Shown here piece after piece: positions 23,847-32,605 of a stretch of 39,378 nt of DNA. Numbering within the stretch: the stretch's first letter is position 1; each line of letters begins with the position of its first letter. The DNA lies in the NCBI GenBank assembly GCA_964543965.1, contig CAZJAX010000004.1, forward strand, positions 1 to 39,378. Direction: 5' to 3'. A model generated the notes under the pieces. It worked only from the letters and a program-made list of their open reading frames with translations. It did no database searches and was not told the DNA's origin. The translations under genes and the position numbers were made by a program. This DNA comes from CAMDWQ01 sp964543965. GTDB lineage: Bacteria > Omnitrophota > Gorgyraeia > 2-02-FULL-51-18.

Positions 23847-24968
23847 ATGAGCGCTTTCGATTTCTCCGAACGGCCGTTTTTGGTGATCTGGGAAACGACG
23901 CACGCCTGCGACCTGGCGTGCGTCCACTGCCGTGCGCAGGCAGAACCAGCGGCCTCTCCGGATGAGCTCACCACCGAAGAAGGCCTCTGCCTGATCAGCG
24001 AAGTAAAGAAGATGGGCACTCCCATCCTCGTCTTCAGCGGCGGCGATCCGCTCAAACGAAAGGATCTGCCTGAGCTCATACGCCGCGCTAAGTCGATCGG
24101 ACTGCGGACAGGCGCCATCCCGGCCGTCACGCCCCTTCTCACCCGCGAAAAGATTTTTGAGCTTAAGCAAGCAGGTCTCGACCAGATAGCCTTCAGTCTA
24201 GATGCAGCCGACCCCGAGACGCATGACGCCTTCCGCCGCGTACAAGGAGTCTTTGCGCGCACCCTGGAAAGCATCGAGCATGCGCGTCAGGCAGGGCTTG
24301 CTCTCCAGATCAACTCGCTCATCAACATCCATAACGCCGAAGCCATAGACGCGCTCATCGGCCTCATCGAGACCCTGCCGATCGTCTTCTGGGAAGTATT
24401 TTTCTTAGTTCCGATGGGACGCGGAAAGGACATCACTCTCATGAGCGCCCAAAAATTCGACGAAGCGTTCGAAAAGCTCCACGCACTCTCGAAGCGCGCC
24501 AAATTCATCATCAAGGTCACAGAGGCGCCGCACTACCGGATGTTTTGCATTGAGAAGGACCGAAAATTATCGGATCGGCCGAGCACGGACCAGGCGCCCC
24601 GCCTGCCGGGGTACCTGAAAGGACATGGAAACTCGACGCACGCGGGAAGCATCAGTCTGGCTCCGCAGGGAGTAAATTCCGGAAAAGGCTTCGTGTTCGT
24701 CTCCTACCGCGGGGAGATCATGCCGAGCGGCTTCCTTCCGATCGCCTGCGGCAATGTCAAAAAGGACTCGCTGGGGCAGATCTACCGGACCGCGCCCGTT
24801 TTCATGCAGCTGCGCGACAAGGCTCTGCTCAAAGGAAAGTGCGGGATCTGCTCCTACGCCGATCTTTGCGGAGGCTCAAGGGCGAGGGCTTATGCGTTTA
24901 CGGGCGACTTTCTGGCGGAAGATCCGAACTGTTCTTATATGCCGTCCGGAGCCGATCTGCCTCGCTAG
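23847..24968 (+). CDS. Radical SAM/SPASM protein, heme-pathway (AhbC/AhbD/NirJ-like) type
   Basis: 373 residues. SAM cluster C21-x3-C25-x2-C28 (THACDLACVHC), GGDP motif at 65-68, TIM barrel to about 230, and a C-terminal SPASM domain with C301, C332-x2-C335, C341 and C362. The text KCGICSYADLCGGSRARAYAF is that of the AhbC/AhbD/NirJ and TIGR04053-like group, which decarboxylates or trims side chains of siroheme-derived tetrapyrroles. No other heme genes are adjacent, so the exact member is open; a peptide-modifying role is less likely as no short precursor ORF is evident. GAAGG stands 7 nt before the ATG. Confidence 0.82.
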   Translation: MSAFDFSERPFLVIWETTHACDLACVHCRAQAEPAASPDELTTEEGLCLISEVKKMGTPILVFSGGDPLKRKDLPELIRRAKSIGLRTGAIPAVTPLLTREKIFELKQAGLDQIAFSLDAADPETHDAFRRVQGVFARTLESIEHARQAGLALQINSLINIHNAEAIDALIGLIETLPIVFWEVFFLVPMGRGKDITLMSAQKFDEAFEKLHALSKRAKFIIKVTEAPHYRMFCIEKDRKLSDRPSTDQAPRLPGYLKGHGNSTHAGSISLAPQGVNSGKGFVFVSYRGEIMPSGFLPIACGNVKKDSLGQIYRTAPVFMQLRDKALLKGKCGICSYADLCGGSRARAYAFTGDFLAEDPNCSYMPSGADLPR

Positions 24969-25051
24969 GCTTCTCGAACCCCTATCGGCCCCCGTCCAGC
25001 CTCTTTCAGATCGCGGAGCATTCCGGAGGCGTTAATCTCCTTCATTGAAAG

Positions 25052-25060
25052 TGCTATAAT
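25052..25060 (+). promoter_or_regulatory. Extended -10 promoter of ppsR (leaderless)
   Basis: TGC-TATAAT: TG at 25052-25053 and a perfect hexamer at 25055-25060. The expected start point 7 nt later is 25067, the A of the second of two adjacent ATGs (25064 and 25067). Poor -35. No Shine-Dalgarno. Confidence 0.5.
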
Positions 25061-25063
25061 CCT

Positions 25064-25885
25064 ATGATGAGTGGAAAAAGGACCATCTGCCTCATATCGG
25101 ACTCTACCGGAGAACTGGGTGAGCGCTTTATCAACGCGCTGACCACTCAGTTTCCCGGCAAAAATATTTCTTTTCAAAAATATAATTTCATCCAGAACAC
25201 ACAGGAAGCAAAAAAAGCGATCGAAGGCATAAAGTCTTCCGGAAATACCATTCTTTTTCATACCGTCCTTTCGGGCGACCTTAAAAAAAATATCGAGGCG
25301 CTCTGCAAAAAAAAATCGATCGCGACATTCGATCTGACCGGCCCTCCGACAGAGTTCATGATCGAGCATTTGAAAGTCCGTCCCGTGTGGGATATCGGTT
25401 CCATCCACCGTATCGATGCCGCTTATGATAGGCGCATCGACGCCATTGAGTTCACGATCGCTCACGATGACGGCGCAGGAATGGGCGATATCGATAAAGC
25501 GGACGCGATCCTTGTGGGTCCCTCAAGAGTGTCTAAGACGCCAACAAGCGTTTATCTCGCTCTCAAGGGTTTTAGGATCGCCAATATCCCTCTCATCGAA
25601 GAGCTGGGAGAGCCGCAGGGTCTCGCGTCGCTTAAAAAAAATAAGAAAGTTTTCGGGCTCAATATCGATCCGCTGATCCTGCGCGATTTCCGGCTTAAAC
25701 GCGCCAGCCAGATGGGTTCGGAGCCCCCCAATTACGTGGATTCCCGAATCGTCGGAAAGGAAATCGTTTGGGCCAGGAGGATCTACCAGAAATACGGATG
25801 GAAAACGATAGACGTCAGCAACCGCGCTATCGAAGAAACGGCAGCTCTCATCATGAAAGAGATCGGGCAATCAGGAAAATCCTGA
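25064..25885 (+). CDS. ppsR: PEP synthase / PPDK regulatory protein (PpsR-like, DUF299)
   Basis: 273 residues. Bifunctional ADP-dependent kinase and Pi-dependent pyrophosphorylase that switches pyruvate,phosphate dikinase or PEP synthase off and on. The P-loop GPSRVSKTP (152-160) and the C-terminal NYVDSRIVGKEIVWAR segment are family signatures; the N-terminal ISDSTGELGE is also conserved. Two tandem ATGs start it; the promoter spacing favours the second (25067). It converges on the DHOD-like gene with abutting stops (25885/25886), near nifJ, which places it at the pyruvate/PEP node. Its target enzyme is not in the window. Confidence 0.92.
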   Translation: MMSGKRTICLISDSTGELGERFINALTTQFPGKNISFQKYNFIQNTQEAKKAIEGIKSSGNTILFHTVLSGDLKKNIEALCKKKSIATFDLTGPPTEFMIEHLKVRPVWDIGSIHRIDAAYDRRIDAIEFTIAHDDGAGMGDIDKADAILVGPSRVSKTPTSVYLALKGFRIANIPLIEELGEPQGLASLKKNKKVFGLNIDPLILRDFRLKRASQMGSEPPNYVDSRIVGKEIVWARRIYQKYGWKTIDVSNRAIEETAALIMKEIGQSGKS

Positions 25886-26899
25886 TTACAGCCGTCCCGT
25901 AGGATCCGAACGGTAGGACTGAAGGACTTTCATATAATTGGCGCGCTCAAACATGGCGGGATCGGCGACTTTCATCTGGCTCAGACTTCCCTTCATCTGC
26001 GATATAGACCGGTACTCATTCTGTTCCATCCACTGCTCGACATCCTTCAGGATCTGAGAAATCCTTTTCGGGCCGTTGCGCAGCAATTCCGATGCCATCT
26101 GGACAGCATCCGCTCCGGCCATCACGGACTTAAGGACATCTTCATGCGTGTGAACGCCGCCGGTCACCGCGATATCGCTTGTGATCTTTCCATGCAAAAT
26201 AGCGGCCCACCGCAAGCGCAGCCTTAACTCTTCGGAGGTGCTGAGCACAAGATCGGGAGCCACCTCCATATTTTTTATATCCAGATCCGGCTGGTAAAAC
26301 CGGTTGAAAAGAACAAGCCCGTCGGCGCCTTCTTCGCAAAGGCGCTTACAAACAAAGGCCATCGAGCTGAAAAACGGGCCTATTTTGACGGCTAGAGGAA
26401 TTTTGATCGTATCCCGGACGCTTCGGACGATCTGATAGTATCTTTGTTCTACAGCGGCCGAATCCATTTTAGGATCTGTGGGTATATAGTAAACGTTCAG
26501 CTCTAAAGCGTCCGCCCCCGCCTGCTCCATCAATTTCGCATAACGCGTCCAACCGCCGACCGAAGCCCCGTTGAGGCTGGCGATCACGGGGATATTCACT
26601 GCTTCTTTAGCGTCACGTACCAAGTTCAAGTATTCCTGCGGGCCGATATTGTAGCTTTTCATCTCAGGAAAATAGCTCATGGCCTCGGGATGGCTTTCCA
26701 GGCCAAAATTCATGTAGTGATCCAGCTGCTGCGAATCATGGGAGATCTGTTCCTCAAAAAGCGAATACATCACGATCGCCGAAGCTCCCGCATCCTCGAG
26801 ACGGCGAATTCCTCCTAGATCACGGGACATCGGAGAAGCGGAGGGAATGATGGGGTTTTTTAACTTAAGCCCTAAATAAGTGGTCGTCAGATCGGCCAT
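25886..26899 (-). CDS. Dihydroorotate dehydrogenase-like flavoprotein next to nifJ
   Basis: 337 residues, FMN TIM barrel of the DHOD family. Seen: KNPIIPSASP near the start, IASLNGASVGGW, ALELNVYY, AVKIGPFF, and phosphate-binding TGGVHTHED/GADAVQMAS. The catalytic Cys/Ser of true DHODs in the loop after strand 4 is not evident, and relatives found beside nifJ are of unassigned function. The gene begins 8 nt after the nifJ stop, so it is co-transcribed; a role in electron flow from pyruvate or in pyrimidine synthesis with ferredoxin is possible. Confidence 0.85.
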   Translation of the reverse strand: MADLTTTYLGLKLKNPIIPSASPMSRDLGGIRRLEDAGASAIVMYSLFEEQISHDSQQLDHYMNFGLESHPEAMSYFPEMKSYNIGPQEYLNLVRDAKEAVNIPVIASLNGASVGGWTRYAKLMEQAGADALELNVYYIPTDPKMDSAAVEQRYYQIVRSVRDTIKIPLAVKIGPFFSSMAFVCKRLCEEGADGLVLFNRFYQPDLDIKNMEVAPDLVLSTSEELRLRLRWAAILHGKITSDIAVTGGVHTHEDVLKSVMAGADAVQMASELLRNGPKRISQILKDVEQWMEQNEYRSISQMKGSLSQMKVADPAMFERANYMKVLQSYRSDPTGRL

Positions 26900-26907
26900 A
26901 ACATCTC

Positions 26908-29900
26908 CTATGCCTTCGCCAGCGATCCGGTGTTGGACATCGCCAGGGCTTCGCCGGACGTAAGTTCATTGGTAAGCATCTTTCTATAAAGATTCCAGCG
27001 GGCCTGCTTGTCCTGTTCCGCCAGCGCAAGGAGCCTGTCGGCGGTCTCTTTGTCGCTTTGATGCAGAACTCTGAATCTGGCTTCCGTGTATAAATAATCA
27101 CGGAGAGGTATGGAAGGCGGACGGCAATCCAGTTGAAACGGGTTTTGTCCCTTCGCTGATAAACGCGGGTCGTAGCGGTATATCGGCCAATACCCCGATT
27201 CGACGGCCTTTTTTTGATGCTCAATGCCCTTTTGCATATCGATCCCGTGGGCGATGCAATGACTGTAAGCGATGATAAGAGACGGACCCTCGTACGACTC
27301 GGCCTCGAGAAATGCCTTCACGGTCTGGGAGTCGCTGCCGCCCATCGCGATCTGCGCGACATAAACATTGCCGTAAGACATCGCCATAAGCCCTAAGTCT
27401 TTTTTGGGTGTCTCTTTTCCTCCGGCGGCAAACTTGGCGACTGCTCCCCGGGATGTTGATTTTGAAGATTGGCCGCCGGTATTGGAATAGACCTCCGTGT
27501 CCAAAACAAGAATATTCACGTTGGCGCCGCCGGCCATGACATGATCCAGCCCGCCAAAACCTATATCGTAAGCCCAGCCGTCGCCTCCCACCAGCCAGAC
27601 GCTTTTCTTAACCAAAGCGTCCGCTACCGCGAGAAGATCTTTTGAAAGTACGTCCGAAGCGCCTGATAATTTTTTCTTGAGCTCTTCGACACGGCTTCGC
27701 TGAAACGCGATCTTTTCTTCTCCTGATTGGTCCGCATTTAAAATTTCGTCGGTAAAAGCTGCCCCAAGATTTTCACGAAGAGTTCTGACCAGCGTTTTGG
27801 CATACCGTTCGTGCTGGTCCATAGCCAGACGAAAACCCAATCCGAATTCTGCATTATCCTCGAAAAGGGAATTGCTCCATGCGGGTCCTCGGCCTTGGGC
27901 ATTTTTTGCCCACGGAGTCGTCGGTAAATTTCCGCCGTAGATACTGGAGCACCCGGTCGCATTGGCGATCAAAGCGCGGTCGCCGAATAACTGGCTCAAA
28001 AGTTTGAGGTAAGGCGTCTCGCCGCATCCTGCGCACGCGCCCGAGAATTCGAATAACGGGCGCAGAACCTGGACGTTTTTAACGGTATCAAAATTGACCT
28101 GGGAAGACGTGACCGGCATGTCCGGCAGACCCATAAAAAAATTCCAGTTGGCCGACTCTTGATCTTCCAGCGGCTCCATCGGCCTCATATTGATGGCTTT
28201 GCGCGAGGAATCGGATTTATCTTTTACCGGACAAACTTCCACGCAGATCGAGCATCCCGTACAATCCTGGACAGATACCTGAAGAGTGTAGGCCTTCCCG
28301 GGCATCTCGCGCCATTTGGCGGCGGTAGATTTAAATGTTTTTGGCGCATGCTGGACCAAACTCGGTTCATACACCTTGGAACGGATCACGGCGTGAGGAC
28401 AAACAAAGACGCACTTGCCGCACTGGATGCATAGATCCTGCTCCCAGACCGGGACTTCATGTGCAATGCTTCTCTTTTCCCATTGCGAGGTCGCGCTCGG
28501 ATACGTCCCGTCATTGGGCAAGGCGCTGACGGGCAAGTCATCACCACGGCCGTAAAGCATCGGCGCTTCCACTTTTTTAAAAAATTCGGGGGCGCCTGCC
28601 GGCACACCGGATCTCATCGGCAGCGCTCCTTCAGCCTTCTTAGGAACAGTCACCTCTTCAATGCGGTCCAGCGACGCATCGACCGCCGCGCAATTTTTTT
28701 CGATGACCGCTTCACCGCGTTTCGCGTAGGTTTTATGAATCGCCTTTTTGATCTCTGATACCGCGCGGTCGACCGGTATGACTCCGCTCAATTTGAAAAA
28801 ACCCGCCTGCATGATCGTGTTGATCCGCTGACCCATGCCTGTTTCACGGGCTAGGCTGTAGCCGTCTATCACAAAAAATCGGATCTTTTTCCGGATGATC
28901 TGTTCCTGAACGATTTTCGGCAGCCGCGCCCAAACTTCCGATGCGCCGACCGGGCTGTTGAGCAGCAAGGTCGCTCCTTCCGCCGCGCGGTCCAAAACCG
29001 GAAAACGCTCGATCAATCCAAACTGATGCACCGCGACGAAGCCCGCTTTTTGTATCAAATAAGCGCTTTTGATCGGTTTGGCTCCGAAGCGGAGATGCGA
29101 GACAGTGACGCTGCCTGATTTTTTTGAGTCGTAAACGAAATACCCTTGCGCATGAATGCCTTTTTGGGCGCCGATGATCTTGATCGAATTTTTATTGGCT
29201 CCCACAGTTCCGTCGGACCCAAGCCCCCAAAAAAGAGCCCGAGTCTCTCCGGAGGTTTCCGTCGTGAACTCAGGGTCGAAGGGCAGGCTGGTGTGTGATA
29301 AGTCATCGTTAATTCCTACGGTGAAATGGTTTTTTGGGAGCTCTTTCTTAAGCTCATCAAAAACCGCTTTGGCCATCGCCGGCGTAAACTCCTTTGAAGA
29401 AAGGCCGTAGCGGCCTCCGATGACACGCGGAGCTTTTCCGGCGTCGAACCGGCCTTCCGCCGCGCATTCGAATAAGGAAGTGACCACGTCGGTATAAAGA
29501 GGCTCGCCCAAGGAGCCCGGCTCCTTAGTCCTGTCGAGAACGGCGATACTTTTAACGCTCTTAGGAAGAGCCTTTAAAAAATGCTTCGCTGAAAATGGAT
29601 GAAAGAGACGCACCTTAAGAACGCCGGTTTTTTCTCCTGAAGCGTTCAGCTTCTCTACGGTCTCTTCGGCTGTTTCGCCGCCGGATCCCATCAGCACGAC
29701 AACCCTATCCGCATCGTGCGCGCCGAAATAATCGAACAACCGATACTGCCGTCCGGTCAATTCAGCGAATTTATCCATGGCGCTTTGCACGATCTCGGGG
29801 ACGGCAAGATATTGGGGATTCACCGTCTCTCGCGATTGAAAATAGACGTCAGGATTTTGCGCCGTGCCCCTGATAAAAGGATGATCGGGAGACAAAGCTC

Positions 29901-30519
29901 TCGCCCTATGGGCTCTGACGAGATCGTCATCGATCATGGCGCGGATATCATCTTCCGAGAGGCGTTCGACCCTCATGACCTCATGGGACGTGCGGAATCC
30001 GTCAAACGCGTGTATAAAAGGGACCCGTGAACGCAGCGTCGATGTCTGCGCGATCAAAGCCATGTCCATAGCTTCTTGGACCGAGTTGGAGAAAAGGATG
30101 CCCCATCCCGTCTGGCGCACGGCCATCACGTCGCTGTGGTCGCCGAATATGGAAAGCCCCTGCGTCGCGATAGAGCGGGCCGCGACATGAAAGACGGCGC
30201 TTGTAAGCTCGCCCGCGATCTTATACATATTGGGGATCATGAGAAGCAAGCCTTGGCTTGCCGTGAAGGTAGTCGTGAGCGCGCCGGTCTGCAAAGCGCC
30301 GTGGCAGGTTCCCGCCGCGCCGGCTTCCGACTGCATCTGCCTGACGACGGGTTTTATTCCCCAAATATTGGACTCGTCCATGACGGCCCAAGCCTCAGCC
30401 AGCTCAGCCATCGGCGTGGACGGCGTGATCGGATAGATGGCAATGACTTCGCTGACCTTATAAGCGACATAGGCTGCCGCTTCATTTCCATCGATCGTTA
30501 TGATGTCTCTGGCTGGCAT
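26908..30519 (-). CDS. nifJ: Pyruvate:ferredoxin (flavodoxin) oxidoreductase
   Basis: 1203 residues: a fused single-chain PFOR. Order: pyrimidine-binding domain (begins ITIDGNEAAAYVAY, TPSTPMAE), domain II/III transketolase C-like (about 260-400), gamma domain (about 425-610, GLGSDGTVGANKNSIK), two [4Fe-4S] clusters C697/C700/C703/C707 and C753/C756/C759/C763, and the TPP domain with the proximal cluster (C829, C832 in GACAGCGE, C856 and a C-terminal Cys) and GDGWAYDIGFGG. Oxidises pyruvate to acetyl-CoA and CO2, reducing ferredoxin; reversible in fixation. Oxygen sensitive, so its presence implies low-oxygen life. Promoter with a palindrome at -35 upstream; DHOD-like gene follows. Confidence 0.97.
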   Translation of the reverse strand: MPARDIITIDGNEAAAYVAYKVSEVIAIYPITPSTPMAELAEAWAVMDESNIWGIKPVVRQMQSEAGAAGTCHGALQTGALTTTFTASQGLLLMIPNMYKIAGELTSAVFHVAARSIATQGLSIFGDHSDVMAVRQTGWGILFSNSVQEAMDMALIAQTSTLRSRVPFIHAFDGFRTSHEVMRVERLSEDDIRAMIDDDLVRAHRARALSPDHPFIRGTAQNPDVYFQSRETVNPQYLAVPEIVQSAMDKFAELTGRQYRLFDYFGAHDADRVVVLMGSGGETAEETVEKLNASGEKTGVLKVRLFHPFSAKHFLKALPKSVKSIAVLDRTKEPGSLGEPLYTDVVTSLFECAAEGRFDAGKAPRVIGGRYGLSSKEFTPAMAKAVFDELKKELPKNHFTVGINDDLSHTSLPFDPEFTTETSGETRALFWGLGSDGTVGANKNSIKIIGAQKGIHAQGYFVYDSKKSGSVTVSHLRFGAKPIKSAYLIQKAGFVAVHQFGLIERFPVLDRAAEGATLLLNSPVGASEVWARLPKIVQEQIIRKKIRFFVIDGYSLARETGMGQRINTIMQAGFFKLSGVIPVDRAVSEIKKAIHKTYAKRGEAVIEKNCAAVDASLDRIEEVTVPKKAEGALPMRSGVPAGAPEFFKKVEAPMLYGRGDDLPVSALPNDGTYPSATSQWEKRSIAHEVPVWEQDLCIQCGKCVFVCPHAVIRSKVYEPSLVQHAPKTFKSTAAKWREMPGKAYTLQVSVQDCTGCSICVEVCPVKDKSDSSRKAINMRPMEPLEDQESANWNFFMGLPDMPVTSSQVNFDTVKNVQVLRPLFEFSGACAGCGETPYLKLLSQLFGDRALIANATGCSSIYGGNLPTTPWAKNAQGRGPAWSNSLFEDNAEFGLGFRLAMDQHERYAKTLVRTLRENLGAAFTDEILNADQSGEEKIAFQRSRVEELKKKLSGASDVLSKDLLAVADALVKKSVWLVGGDGWAYDIGFGGLDHVMAGGANVNILVLDTEVYSNTGGQSSKSTSRGAVAKFAAGGKETPKKDLGLMAMSYGNVYVAQIAMGGSDSQTVKAFLEAESYEGPSLIIAYSHCIAHGIDMQKGIEHQKKAVESGYWPIYRYDPRLSAKGQNPFQLDCRPPSIPLRDYLYTEARFRVLHQSDKETADRLLALAEQDKQARWNLYRKMLTNELTSGEALAMSNTGSLAKA

Positions 30520-30556
30520 AGCATCTCTTTCTCAGTGAGCTAGAAGAGCATGCACC

Positions 30557-30585
30557 ATCATACCGCATCAGACTGCGTCAGTCCA
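30557..30585 (-). promoter_or_regulatory. nifJ promoter with palindrome at -35
   Basis: Minus-strand -35 TGGACT (30585-30580), 17 bp, -10 TATGAT (30562-30557), leader of about 31 nt with GAAAGAG before the start. A perfect inverted repeat GACTG-CGT-CAGTC (30571-30583) covers the -35 and the upstream half of the spacer, a good place for a repressor. Confidence 0.4.
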
Positions 30586-30647
30586 ATCCAGCGCTTCTTT
30601 TATGGTTAAAATTTCGGAATATTAACGCGGCTCAACCTCTCCCTTTT

Positions 30648-30688
30648 AAAATCAGCTCCGCTCGGAGGCGCCTATTTGCTCTGATTTT
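30648..30688. terminator. Terminator hairpin after terC copy 2
   Basis: AAAATCAG (30648-30655) pairs with CTGATTTT (30681-30688), enclosing CTCC-GCTC-GGAG. On either strand the outer stem ends in a T tract (continued to 30690 on plus), so it can act in both directions. It lies 22 nt past the terC stop. Confidence 0.5.
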
Positions 30689-30709
30689 TTGCATTTCATA
30701 TTGAAACTC

Positions 30710-31645
30710 TCAGGTATTTTTCAAAACCTCTTTAGGGTTATGCTTGGGCCATACAAGCGACGCGGCCACCGAAAGAACCAAGGCGCTTGCGATAAAGCCC
30801 AGAGAAATACCGACCGGGATTTTATATACTTCGGAAATAAGCATTTTTAAACCCACAAACCCCAGAATGGCGGCCAGCCCGTAGTGCAGGTGATGAAACT
30901 TCTCCATGACCCCCGCCAATACGAAATAGAGCGCTCGAAGTCCTAGTATCGCAAAAACGTTTGATGTGTAAACGATGAACGGATCCTTCGTGATCGCGAG
31001 GATAGCCGGAATAGAATCGACGGCAAAGATGACGTCCGTCGTTTCAACCACCAACAGCACCACAAAGAGCGGCGTTGCCCAGATCCGGCTATCCTTTCGT
31101 ATAAAGAATTTCCCGCCCTGGTATTGGTCTGTCACCGGCATCACACGCCGGAAAAACTTTAGAACAAGGTTCCGTTCAGGATGGATCTCCTTGTCCTTCT
31201 CCATCGCCAGCTTGATGCCGGTAAAGACCAGAAACGCCCCAAAAACATAAATCAGCCAGTGAAAATGCTCCAAAAGCGTGATCCCGACCGAAATGAAGAT
31301 AGCGCGGAAAACAAGGGCTCCGATGATGCCCCAGAACAACACTTCATGCTGATACTTCGCGGGCACTTTAAAATAAGTAAAGATCAGCAGGAATACAAAA
31401 ACATTGTCGACGCTGAGCGATTTCTCGATGAGGTAGCCTGTCAGAAATTGCAAGCCTACCTCGGGGCCCCACCAGCGGTAAACGGCGACATTAAAAGCCA
31501 GTGCCAGAACGATCCACACGATCGTCCAGGCCATCGCTTCTTTAAATTTTACTTCGTGAGCTTTTCGATGAAATACACCGAGGTCCAGCGCCAGCATTGC
31601 CAGTACAAAAACGTTGAAACCTACCCAGAACCAAGTCATGTCCAT
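30710..31645 (-). CDS. TerC/Alx-family membrane protein (copy 2)
   Basis: 311 residues, clearly paralogous to 16452-17399: the same LDLGVFHRKAH, SLSVDNVFVFLLIF and FAVDSIPAILAI motifs, and the same KDKEIHPE loop; differences gather at the ends and helix 2. Predicted divalent-metal (Mn2+) exporter or metalation factor. Last gene of a six-gene minus-strand operon (34008 down to 30710), 9 nt after the 67-residue gene. Having two copies, each at the end of an operon facing a NhaR-like LysR gene, implies different inducers or conditions for a common function. Confidence 0.9.
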   Translation of the reverse strand: MDMTWFWVGFNVFVLAMLALDLGVFHRKAHEVKFKEAMAWTIVWIVLALAFNVAVYRWWGPEVGLQFLTGYLIEKSLSVDNVFVFLLIFTYFKVPAKYQHEVLFWGIIGALVFRAIFISVGITLLEHFHWLIYVFGAFLVFTGIKLAMEKDKEIHPERNLVLKFFRRVMPVTDQYQGGKFFIRKDSRIWATPLFVVLLVVETTDVIFAVDSIPAILAITKDPFIVYTSNVFAILGLRALYFVLAGVMEKFHHLHYGLAAILGFVGLKMLISEVYKIPVGISLGFIASALVLSVAASLVWPKHNPKEVLKNT

Positions 31646-31654
31646 AACGTTCCC

Positions 31655-31858
31655 CTATCTTTTGGCTCTGTCCGGTTTATTTATTGCCCAAAGGGCAGCG
31701 AAGCCGAATAGACTGCCGACTATAATGGATCCCCATAACGCCGCCGGAAGAACCATCCACTGAATTTGATCCAGCAATATCCAGACACCGCGAAATATTA
31801 AAATCGATGAGAATATGAGGATCATCTCCCAGAAAATATCCCAATGCATCTTCTTCAT
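31655..31858 (-). CDS. 67-residue two-span membrane protein
   Basis: Two hydrophobic helices (about 8-28 and 35-58), short basic tail (NKPDRAKR). No recognised family. The start is uncertain: ATG at 31858 lacks a Shine-Dalgarno and lies 5 nt past the stop of the preceding gene, so reinitiation is likely; another ATG is at 31849. Located between the 75-residue gene and terC. Function unknown; membrane stress context. Confidence 0.65.
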   Translation of the reverse strand: MKKMHWDIFWEMILIFSSILIFRGVWILLDQIQWMVLPAALWGSIIVGSLFGFAALWAINKPDRAKR

Positions 31859-31863
31859 GATTT

Positions 31864-32091
31864 TTATTTAGACCCGCCCGCGGTTATCGGACACCCGCTG
31901 ATTATACTCGAACCGGATCCTTTGGCGCACACAGCTTGTGTCAAACAGCAAGCGGCAGTCAACGCAGAAATAATCATCACGATGACCCCTATCGTCTGCC
32001 CAAGTATCTTGAGCCCTTCCTTGGCGTGTGATGCCTGATAAAAGGCAAGATACCCCAAAGATAAAGCCATAAGGCATAGAGCTACTGACAT
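31864..32091 (-). CDS. 75-residue membrane protein with vicinal cysteines
   Basis: Two hydrophobic helices joined by a polar turn (about 2-18, YQASHAKEG, 28-50); helix 2 ends in AACCLTQAVC, so three to four cysteines lie at its membrane exit together with a Gly/Ser-rich C-terminus. GGGGG precedes the ATG by 6 nt. It starts 13 nt after the second DUF1232 gene and ends 5 nt before the next gene. Not recognised; the cysteine cluster could bind metal, in keeping with the metal transporter at the operon's end. Confidence 0.65.
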   Translation of the reverse strand: MSVALCLMALSLGYLAFYQASHAKEGLKILGQTIGVIVMIISALTAACCLTQAVCAKGSGSSIISGCPITAGGSK

Positions 32092-32104
32092 AACGACCCC
32101 CTTT

Positions 32105-32605
32105 TTAGTTGACCGCCTGATAACAAAGAATCTGATTTGTGAGGATATCAGATACCGCTTTGTTTATCTTCCCGGACTCGTCCGGTATCAAGTACCTCAC
32201 GGGCTCTAAATGCATGAGAATCCACTCTTTCATCTGCTCATCCCCCCTCTCTCTCAGAGAGGGATCCATTTTTTCAAGAATCATCAAGTACACGATCGCA
32301 ACAAAATAGGCGTCATCTAAATAGCCGAATAAGCCGTTGTCATTTTCAGGTAAAAAGTCCTTCGGATCGTACAAATAAATGAGCAGATACTTAGCCAGCC
32401 GATAAGCCGCAGAACCTTCCTTCTCGAGCACCAGCATCTTATCGATTCTTGAAACTATGGAAGGCATCCTAAGAATAAATTCTTTCACTTTACCCTCAAA
32501 ATGATCCGTAGCTTTTTTCCCTATCCTTGCGCGAACATGCACATGAAATAAATCGTTAGGATCAATTAAAAGTCTTTTAAGGTTTCCCTGAAATTCGCCT
32601 ATCAT
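32105..32605 (-). CDS. DUF1232-like protein (copy B)
   Basis: 166 residues. Charged helical N-terminal half (about 1-70) and a DUF1232/YkvA-like core: YLLIYLYDPKDFLPEND followed by GLFGYLDDAYFV (about 88-120), where the family has P-D-x-IPD and LGQLDD. Strongly similar in plan to 33502-34008; both are longer and less hydrophobic than YkvA. Overlaps the end of htpX by 4 bp (ATGA, 32602-32605). Family function unknown; membrane association is likely via the core hairpin. Confidence 0.78.
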   Translation of the reverse strand: MIGEFQGNLKRLLIDPNDLFHVHVRARIGKKATDHFEGKVKEFILRMPSIVSRIDKMLVLEKEGSAAYRLAKYLLIYLYDPKDFLPENDNGLFGYLDDAYFVAIVYLMILEKMDPSLRERGDEQMKEWILMHLEPVRYLIPDESGKINKAVSDILTNQILCYQAVN

